Shown: positions 14,836 through 19,739 of the stretch, one piece after another | Position numbering within the stretch: the stretch's first letter is position 1 | How the letters are laid out: every line of letters starts with the position of its first letter | Source: JADFAK01 sp047615865 | GTDB taxonomy: Bacteria > Bacteroidota > Bacteroidia > Flavobacteriales_D > Sanyastnellaceae | Assembly: GCA_047615865.1 (NCBI GenBank) | Contig: JBLHIB010000063.1 | Location: forward strand, 1 to 19,739 | Direction: 5' to 3' | Length of the DNA: 19,739 nt | The notes under the pieces: model-generated | Told to the model about the DNA's origin: nothing | Database searches by the model: none | What the model saw: only the letters and a program-made list of their open reading frames with translations | Position numbers and translations under genes: made by a program

Positions 14836-15409
14836 ACCCAATAACTTGGTTGAATATATTCTTGACCTGAGGTATCAAAGCGTGCTCTTTATCATTGGTA
14901 ACCACAAAATCCGCAAGTTTCATTTTGTCTTCGTCGCTCCATTGATTTTTCATCCGGTCGCGAACTTGACCTTCACTTAAACCATCTCTTTTTGTAATCC
15001 GCGCTATGCGCAAATGCTGGGGACTAATTACCAGAGCGGTTTGCGTGCAAATCTCCTGTCCGCCCGTTTCAAATAATATTGCAGCTTCCTTAATCACGAA
15101 GGGAGCATTCTGCCTCGAGCACCAGCGATCAAACCGAATGGCCACTTCTGGGTGAATAATTTCATTCAAAGCTTGGAGTTTTCGCTTGTCGGTAAATACA
15201 ATAGACGCCAGCTTCTCCCTGTCGAGTTGACCATTTGGAAAAAGTTCTACTTCAAACGTTTCGGAAACCAACTCCTGAACGTGCAGGTCATTATAACAAG
15301 CCTTTGCTTCTCGATCAGAGTCAAACACAGGAATGCCGAGCGTGCGAAATATTTGACACACCACACTCTTACCACTACCAATTCCGCCTGCTACTCCTAG
15401 AACTTTCAT
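14822..15409 (-). CDS. coaE: Dephospho-CoA kinase
   Basis: 195 residues from the ATG at 15409. CoaE phosphorylates the 3'-hydroxyl of dephospho-CoA, the last step of CoA synthesis. The P-loop is GGIGSGKS (8-15) after MKVLGVA, followed by the usual GIPVFDSDREAK, the core IIHPEVAIRFDRW, the lid-region RITKRDGLSEGQVRDRM and a NQWSDEDKMKLADFVVTND closing block. The frame can be extended to a GTG at 15421, but that codon overlaps an exact -7 promoter box and lies before the family's normal start, so ATG 15409 is preferred. The gene converges on the decayed glycosidase gene and overlaps its end by 14 bases; the overlap lies in the last residues, so CoaE itself appears intact. Confidence 0.96.
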   Translation of the reverse strand: MKVLGVAGGIGSGKSVVCQIFRTLGIPVFDSDREAKACYNDLHVQELVSETFEVELFPNGQLDREKLASIVFTDKRKLQALNEIIHPEVAIRFDRWCSRQNAPFVIKEAAILFETGGQEICTQTALVISPQHLRIARITKRDGLSEGQVRDRMKNQWSDEDKMKLADFVVTNDKEHALIPQVKNIFNQVIGFTES

Positions 15410-15420
15410 ACTTGCGATCA

Positions 15421-15428
15421 CAAATATA
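15421..15428 (-). promoter_or_regulatory. Bacteroidota -7 promoter box of coaE
   Basis: Minus strand TATATTTG, an exact TANNTTTG, ends 11 bases before the ATG at 15409. A transcript starting 5-7 bases past the box would have a leader of about five bases. This argues against the GTG at 15421 as start. Confidence 0.5.
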
Positions 15429-15486
15429 GACTACAATAATAAAGTGTGCCCCAGATTAAGTATTCCTGATTAGACTAATAGTGAGA

Positions 15487-15923
15487 ATGGATAGAGACTT
15501 GTTTGTTTTTGAGCATGCACAAATGTCTATTTATCTTAACGCTATTGCTGGTCTATGCGGAACAAGTTGTCAAAAAGGTCGCTTGGGTAGGTTGGGAGTT
15601 TTTGACCAATTGACTTTTAGGGAGTTTTTGTCGCTTATTAAAGTGACTAAAGATCTGCAGATAGTTGATGCGAGATCTGTTCAGTAAAATAAGACCGGAC
15701 ATTTGCCAGCGGCTAAAAACGTCCCGTACTTCGGAAGAGAACTCTGGCATGCCATCGACTTCTTATCCTTGGACACTACGCGAGCTGTTTATATCTATTG
15801 CGAACCTCAGTATCGGATTGCGCCTGCAGCAAGACTATTCTACAAACATGCATTTCAGATATCGTCGATCTCACAAACGGCTTTTGGAAATGGAAGCGAT
15901 CAGGGCAGGAGGTAGGGTGTTGA
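15487..15923 (+). pseudogene. Decayed rhodanese-domain protein
   Basis: One frame carries FREFLSLIKVTKDLQIVDARS and then meets TAA at 15685-15687. In the same frame it continues KTGHLPAAKNVPYFG, the rhodanese 'GHxPGAxNvPy' block, and TRAVYIYCEPQYRIAPAARL, with the catalytic Cys codon at 15799-15801 in the loop CEPQYR (usual form CxxGxR). After KHAF (about 15850-15855) the reading frame shifts back by one base and ends SDIVDLTNGFWKWKRSGQEV, the normal 'v..L.GG...W' rhodanese end, with TGA at 15921. The order and spacing of all blocks leave little doubt about the domain. The stop can be explained by TAT to TAA and the shift by a one-base loss. The N-terminal 40 or so codons are not recognisable. 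An intact copy would have had about 145 residues. Confidence 0.85.
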
Positions 15924-16007
15924 ATCGGACTGTATTTGATGTTTTGAATCATTGAAAACTTGTGAGAATCTTACGCTTTGAGCATCTGGATATGGCGAGG
16001 AAATAGT

Positions 16008-16015
16008 TAATTTTG
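16008..16015 (+). promoter_or_regulatory. Bacteroidota -7 promoter box of rpe
   Basis: TAATTTTG is an exact TANNTTTG and is followed by only CACT before the ATG at 16020. Transcription would begin at or next to the start codon, giving a leaderless or nearly leaderless mRNA. No clear -33 element at the usual distance was seen; a TTTG lies 27 bases upstream. Confidence 0.55.
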
Positions 16016-16019
16016 CACT

Positions 16020-16670
16020 ATGGGACACAAGCTTGCACCGTCGCTTCTCGCGGCCGACTTCGGAAATTTACAGACAGAAATTGAAATGATCAACTCGGGG
16101 GCAGCCGATTGGTTTCATATTGACGTGATGGATGGCGTTTTTGTTCCTAACATCTCATTTGGTTCGCCCGTAATGGCAACGCTTCAGAAGCATGCTACAA
16201 AAACATTGGATGTACACTTAATGATTGTTGATCCGGATAGATATATTCAACAATTCAAAGATCAAGGTGCTGATTACCTGACTGTGCATTATGAAGCATG
16301 TCCTCATTTGCACCGAACTGTTCAGGCTATCCAAGCCGCTGGAATGAAAGCTGGTGTCGCATTGAATCCCCACACTCCTGTTTCTGTTTTAGAAGATATT
16401 CTTCCTGATTTGGACTTGGTTCTAATTATGTCGGTAAATCCTGGTTTTGGCGGACAAAAATTCATCACCCGTGCTTTGAAGAAGATTTCGCAATTGGATG
16501 TGCTTCGCAAAGAAAACGGCTATTCTTATTTAATAGAGGTCGACGGCGGAGTTGTGCAATCTAATGCAAAAGACCTCGTTGATGCGGGATGTGATGTTCT
16601 AGTAGCCGGAAGTAGTGTTTTTCGAGCAAAGGATCCTGTTTTGGCAATGGAAAACCTCAAGAATCTATAA
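16020..16670 (+). CDS. rpe: Ribulose-phosphate 3-epimerase
   Basis: 216 residues, full length. Rpe interconverts ribulose 5-phosphate and xylulose 5-phosphate in the pentose phosphate pathway. It is a TIM barrel with the family's metal site: His33 and Asp35 in WFHIDVMDG, His66 in LDVHLMIVDP, and Asp175 in LIEVDGGV. The start APSLLAADFGNL, the phosphate loop MSVNPGFGGQKFI and the C-terminal VAGSSVFRAKDP are all canonical. The ATG is fixed by homology to the first strand and by the promoter box directly before it. It is preceded by the decayed rhodanese gene and followed six bases after the stop by a (TTC)9 run. Confidence 0.98.
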   Translation: MGHKLAPSLLAADFGNLQTEIEMINSGAADWFHIDVMDGVFVPNISFGSPVMATLQKHATKTLDVHLMIVDPDRYIQQFKDQGADYLTVHYEACPHLHRTVQAIQAAGMKAGVALNPHTPVSVLEDILPDLDLVLIMSVNPGFGGQKFITRALKKISQLDVLRKENGYSYLIEVDGGVVQSNAKDLVDAGCDVLVAGSSVFRAKDPVLAMENLKNL

Positions 16671-16676
16671 TCAACC

Positions 16677-16703
16677 TTCTTCTTCTTCTTCTTCTTCTTC
16701 TTC
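16677..16703 (+). repeat. (TTC)9 microsatellite after rpe
   Basis: Nine perfect TTC copies (27 bases; GAA on the other strand), starting six bases after the rpe stop codon. Noncoding on the plus strand. Confidence 0.95.
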
Positions 16704-16711
16704 TGAATTCG

Positions 16712-16725
16712 ATAAGAGTGCTTAT
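16712..16725 (+). terminator. Weak possible rpe terminator
   Basis: ATAAG, a 4-base loop, then CTTAT and TTTAT. The stem is five AT-rich pairs only, so this is a tentative call resting on its position after rpe. Confidence 0.25.
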
Positions 16726-16876
16726 TTTATAGATAAACACATGTTATTCATTGGTTAAATGGCTTTTTGTCGTGTATTGTAAATGTTGATTTATTGAAAC
16801 TTTGAGCGAATGCTTCTCGTACTAAGGCAGATTGACTTTAATAATTACATCCAAAAACCACTATGCCTTTGCCGCC

Positions 16877-16918
16877 GATTTCCCATTTCGGGTGCAACGT
16901 GCTCCGGGAAATGAAATC
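16877..16918. other. Imperfect hairpin in the intergenic region
   Basis: GATTTC (16877-16882) pairs with GAAATC (16913-16918) and ATTTC (16885-16889) with GAAAT (16908-16912), leaving a CC bulge and an 18-base GC-rich loop. It lies about 175 bases before the surface-protein ATG. Function unknown. Confidence 0.35.
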
Positions 16919-17092
16919 CGCAAGGGTTTCCAATATTCTAGAGCAATAAACCCGACAAAGCAAAGAAAAACAACGATGAGCAGATGTTTATTTGTGTTTA
17001 ATTTGTACTTTCGCGCCAACACATGTGCAATAAATGTATCCTGTGGATATTATCCAATTTCACTTATATAATTGTAGTATTACTGAACTACT

Positions 17093-19739
17093 ATGGAACA
17101 AACTTACTGTTTATCTAAACGAACAGCCAGTTTTACGAGAACTGGCATAATTGCATTTTCATCTCTTTTCTTTTTATCGGTTTCAGTTCAAAGTGCCGCC
17201 CAGCGCATAACTGATGCACTTGTGAGTCTATACACTTTCCACGAAGGTGCTGGAAGTACCGTGCATGACATGTCGGGATTTCAGGCGGCTGAGGATTTGA
17301 CGATAGAAGATGTTAGTCGAGTTTCTTGGCTTGCAGGAGGCGGTTTATCCGTTGATGGAAATACCATCATCAAAACTTCGTCTCCAGCCTTTAAGCAATT
17401 CAATGCTCTGAGTCCGTCGCTGGAAATGTCATTCGAGTTTTGGGTTACCCAAGAGGAGGACAATCAAACTGGTCCAGCTAGGATCATGACGATGTCGGCC
17501 AACACAAATGAGAGAAACTATACAATAGGACAAGAGAACTACGACTACATTGCTCGTCTTCGAACTTCCAATGCTGGAGGTGATGACAATGGTGCGCCGG
17601 ATTCTGATTCCGACATCAACATTGATGAAGATCTTCAACACTTTGTATACACCATAGACGGCAGTGGGAATGAAAGTTGGTATCTAAATGGAGTTTTGGT
17701 AGAGACCGACTCTCGATCGGGAGATTTTACCAACTGGAACAATGGGTACTATTTTGCGCTGGCAAATGAGATGACAATGGATCGTCCATGGTTTGGTGAT
17801 TTTCACCTTGTGGCAGTTTACTGTCAGGAATTGGATCAAAACGAAGTTCTTCAGAACTACAATGAAGGTCCTAATCAAAACTACGAAACTTGTGAGACCA
17901 TTATAAATGGCTCATCTCCATACGCTGAATCGGATCCTGTCTTTCTAGAAGTGATCGCCAACGATTCATATTGCTGCAGTGATTGGTGGGATAACACTTG
18001 TCAAGAAGCATATAATGTAATTGATATTGACCCAGTCTTGTTGGAGACATGTTCGATTGACGGATATGATGCAATTGGAGGAAGAATTTTATACATACCC
18101 GAGTTTGGAACCGACTTTAAGGGGACAACGTCGGGCTTGTTTTTGGATAAATTTTCCAATGGAACAGCTCACATGTATGGTTCTTTAAAAAGAATCTCAG
18201 ACAGCAATGATAAATTTGATGTTGACTTGTGGTTTGATAACGGATCTACTTATGCGGAATGGATCGTTCAGGGTATGGATGCAAAGAATCCAAATTTAGG
18301 TGATGAGTCTACTTGGACTTTTTACTTGTTTGATGATTCTTATGACAATACTTTGACTGGTAAGGGCGACTTGAGTGGAGTAGTGCTTTACCTCGATGAT
18401 ACACCTGATGAGTTTGGCCTTCAAATTGGAAACGGTGCTAATTCATTGAATTCAAATGACAATGGTCTATCAACTTGGTTCACTTATACAGGAACCAACA
18501 ACGGAACAGGAGATTTCAACGCAACCTATTCATGTGATGTTGTTGTACCTGAATGTGATGAAGTAGTTCTAGACCAATGGTCACAAGAAAACTCATGTGA
18601 GATTTGTGAAGATTCTTTCACATCTACCATCAATGATAATTATGGCGGATCAACAGGTGATGTTATTTCATTCGAAGATCCTATTTGTAATCCAGGATAT
18701 TGTGTGACAGCTGTAACTGTTACTTTTAATGTTGCTGCTGCAGATTACGACTTAAGCCAGGATGCTGGCAGTGTTGACCAGCTTGATATAGATTACCCAA
18801 TTGAAATTAACGGATACATTATTGGATACTACAATCCAACTGAGTTGCCATATACATGCAACTTGTGTGAGGATGATGCTACCAAGACGGTAACATTTTC
18901 TATGACAGGAAGTGGCTTGCCATATAACTTTGGCGGAACGAATACTTTTGATTCGAACTTCTATGAGTTTGGAGATGATAATGGAATTATTCAGGATATA
19001 TGTGTAGCAAACATTGTTCTTTCGTTTGAAACAGGTCCTTGTAATCCTGTCTTAGATTGTGATATTGAGGTCAGTGCAACGTCGAATACTATTTGTGACG
19101 GTGCTCCACTTCCTCCGGATACAGGTGATTATGATGATTGTTGTCAATCGCATGGTGATCATGACCACATTAGCGGTTTGCTCTTACGTTATGTTGGTCC
19201 TACCAGTCCAGCTAACATCGATTTTTACACGACTGGATATGGCACAACGACGTATAACGGAACTCATTCATTTAATGATGTATTCCTTATCGAAGCGGAT
19301 GACCGATTTGGGACAAACTCAGAAATGACCGTTGCTGGATCTTATTTTGATCTTCACACCTCTTGTTCAGAACCTACCAATGTAGGATTTGGTATCAGCA
19401 ACAATGGTGACTTTGTACCAAACCCCAATGAAAATGCTACGAACATATTATTTATAATCGAAGGTCTTGCGACTGTAGACGATGGATGGTGTGGAGCGCA
19501 AGATGCGACCACTTCTTGCAATGGAACTGCAACTGTAAATGTAACTATAGGTTCAGCTCCGTTCGCATACTTATGGTCAGATGGATCAACTGCAGAATAC
19601 CGTGACGATCTCTGTGAAGGTAATTATGATGTCACTGTAACGGACTCCAACGGATGTTCTACAATGATTGATTTTTCAATCGGTTATAATACACCTACAA
19701 TAGATATTGAAGTGACCGCACAATCTAACACGATTTGTG
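17093..19739 (+). CDS. Giant secreted surface protein: LamG-like lectin domain, Cys-rich repeats and SprB-type repeat; 3' end outside window
   Basis: 882 codons are present, open to the window edge. ATG 17093 is the first Met after an in-frame TGA at 17084. Residues 1-37 are a signal peptide with an extended basic N-region (TGIIAFSSLFFLSVSVQSAA). A LamG/concanavalin A-like domain follows (about 42-262, beginning ALVSLYTFHEGAGSTVHDMS). Near 290-305 a CCSDWWDNTC motif resembles the CC...WD..C motif of other secreted bacterial proteins. Then come beta-rich, Cys-containing domains (about 320-480, 485-645, 655-800) and a SprB-type repeat (about 805-865: LWSDGSTAEYRDDLCEGNY then DVTVTDSNGC). DIEVSATSNTIC near residue 657 recurs as DIEVTAQSNTIC at the edge, 214 residues later. 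SprB is a gliding adhesin of Flavobacterium exported by T9SS; a sorting tail is expected outside the window. The ligand is unknown. Confidence 0.85.
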   Translation, partial: MEQTYCLSKRTASFTRTGIIAFSSLFFLSVSVQSAAQRITDALVSLYTFHEGAGSTVHDMSGFQAAEDLTIEDVSRVSWLAGGGLSVDGNTIIKTSSPAFKQFNALSPSLEMSFEFWVTQEEDNQTGPARIMTMSANTNERNYTIGQENYDYIARLRTSNAGGDDNGAPDSDSDINIDEDLQHFVYTIDGSGNESWYLNGVLVETDSRSGDFTNWNNGYYFALANEMTMDRPWFGDFHLVAVYCQELDQNEVLQNYNEGPNQNYETCETIINGSSPYAESDPVFLEVIANDSYCCSDWWDNTCQEAYNVIDIDPVLLETCSIDGYDAIGGRILYIPEFGTDFKGTTSGLFLDKFSNGTAHMYGSLKRISDSNDKFDVDLWFDNGSTYAEWIVQGMDAKNPNLGDESTWTFYLFDDSYDNTLTGKGDLSGVVLYLDDTPDEFGLQIGNGANSLNSNDNGLSTWFTYTGTNNGTGDFNATYSCDVVVPECDEVVLDQWSQENSCEICEDSFTSTINDNYGGSTGDVISFEDPICNPGYCVTAVTVTFNVAAADYDLSQDAGSVDQLDIDYPIEINGYIIGYYNPTELPYTCNLCEDDATKTVTFSMTGSGLPYNFGGTNTFDSNFYEFGDDNGIIQDICVANIVLSFETGPCNPVLDCDIEVSATSNTICDGAPLPPDTGDYDDCCQSHGDHDHISGLLLRYVGPTSPANIDFYTTGYGTTTYNGTHSFNDVFLIEADDRFGTNSEMTVAGSYFDLHTSCSEPTNVGFGISNNGDFVPNPNENATNILFIIEGLATVDDGWCGAQDATTSCNGTATVNVTIGSAPFAYLWSDGSTAEYRDDLCEGNYDVTVTDSNGCSTMIDFSIGYNTPTIDIEVTAQSNTIC

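Larger units (their letters stand above)
16671..17092. other. Intergenic region, 422 bp
   Basis: Between rpe and the giant surface protein. It holds a (TTC)9 microsatellite, a small possible terminator (16712-16725), an imperfect hairpin (16877-16918) and a near-match -7 box TACTTTCG (17005-17012) that could serve the downstream gene with a leader of about 75 bases. No gene was accepted here. Confidence 0.55.

Noticed and set aside
15553..15750. A 65-codon minus-strand frame
   Set aside because: Antisense to the decayed rhodanese gene, whose blocks explain the sequence better.
16861..17022. A 53-codon minus-strand frame (GTG start) with one hydrophobic stretch LLIVVFLCFVGFIALEYW
   Set aside because: Could be a tiny membrane protein, but the start is weak, no promoter or ribosome site is seen, and nothing in the sequence identifies it.
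16832..17071. A 79-codon plus-strand frame upstream of the surface protein
   Set aside because: No ATG at its start, no recognisable domain, and it overlaps the hairpin and likely promoter region.

Overview
The window looks like a chromosomal segment of a Bacteroidota, most likely a free-living, probably marine Flavobacteriales-type bacterium. The reasons are the type IX secretion (T9SS) C-terminal sorting domains on two secreted proteins, a SprB-type repeat in a giant surface protein, a promoter -7 motif of the TANNTTTG form in front of several genes, near absence of Shine-Dalgarno sites, and the ffh-folD pairing. The lineage is inferred from protein style; no rRNA is present. I saw no tRNA, rRNA, CRISPR array, insertion sequence or prophage gene.

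Layout. 1-1523 (minus): secreted SASA-type carbohydrate esterase with a T9SS tail, cut by the window edge. 1874-2347 (minus): small NTF2/SnoaL-like protein. 2348-2938: gene-free stretch with a decayed small ORF, a C8 tract and a strong hairpin. 2939-4453 (minus): SF2 helicase, divergent from ung (4611-5276, plus). 5321-5905 (minus): MiaE-type tRNA hydroxylase with its own promoter. 5965-10135 (minus): a run of ffh, folD, ribD and an EamA transporter; folD/ribD and ribD/eamA overlap by a few bases, so they look translationally coupled. 10496-11014 (plus): coiled-coil plus winged-helix-like basic protein with promoter and terminator. 11098-12048 and 12163-13413 (minus): secreted DUF900-like alpha/beta hydrolase and an atypical Nramp transporter. 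13531-14835 (plus): decayed secreted glycoside-hydrolase-like gene. coaE (minus), a decayed rhodanese gene (plus), rpe (plus), and from 17093 a giant secreted lectin/SprB-type surface protein running off the right edge.

How it fits together. Most intact genes are housekeeping: DNA repair (ung), tRNA modification (miaE), co-translational targeting (ffh), one-carbon, riboflavin and CoA metabolism (folD, ribD, coaE) and the pentose phosphate pathway (rpe). Around them are lineage-specific secreted proteins, two of them T9SS substrates, suggesting use of acetylated or complex polysaccharides and surface adhesion or gliding.

No clear new multi-gene system (defence, toxin or biosynthetic cluster) is visible. 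The best leads are an esterase domain interrupted by a GDGWNG-type insert, an Nramp protein lacking both signature metal-site motifs, a T9SS glycosidase-like gene broken four times at homopolymer runs by apparent +1 changes plus a Trp-to-TGA stop, a decayed rhodanese, promoter boxes only a few bases from the start codon, and a 214-residue repeat starting again at the window's right edge.
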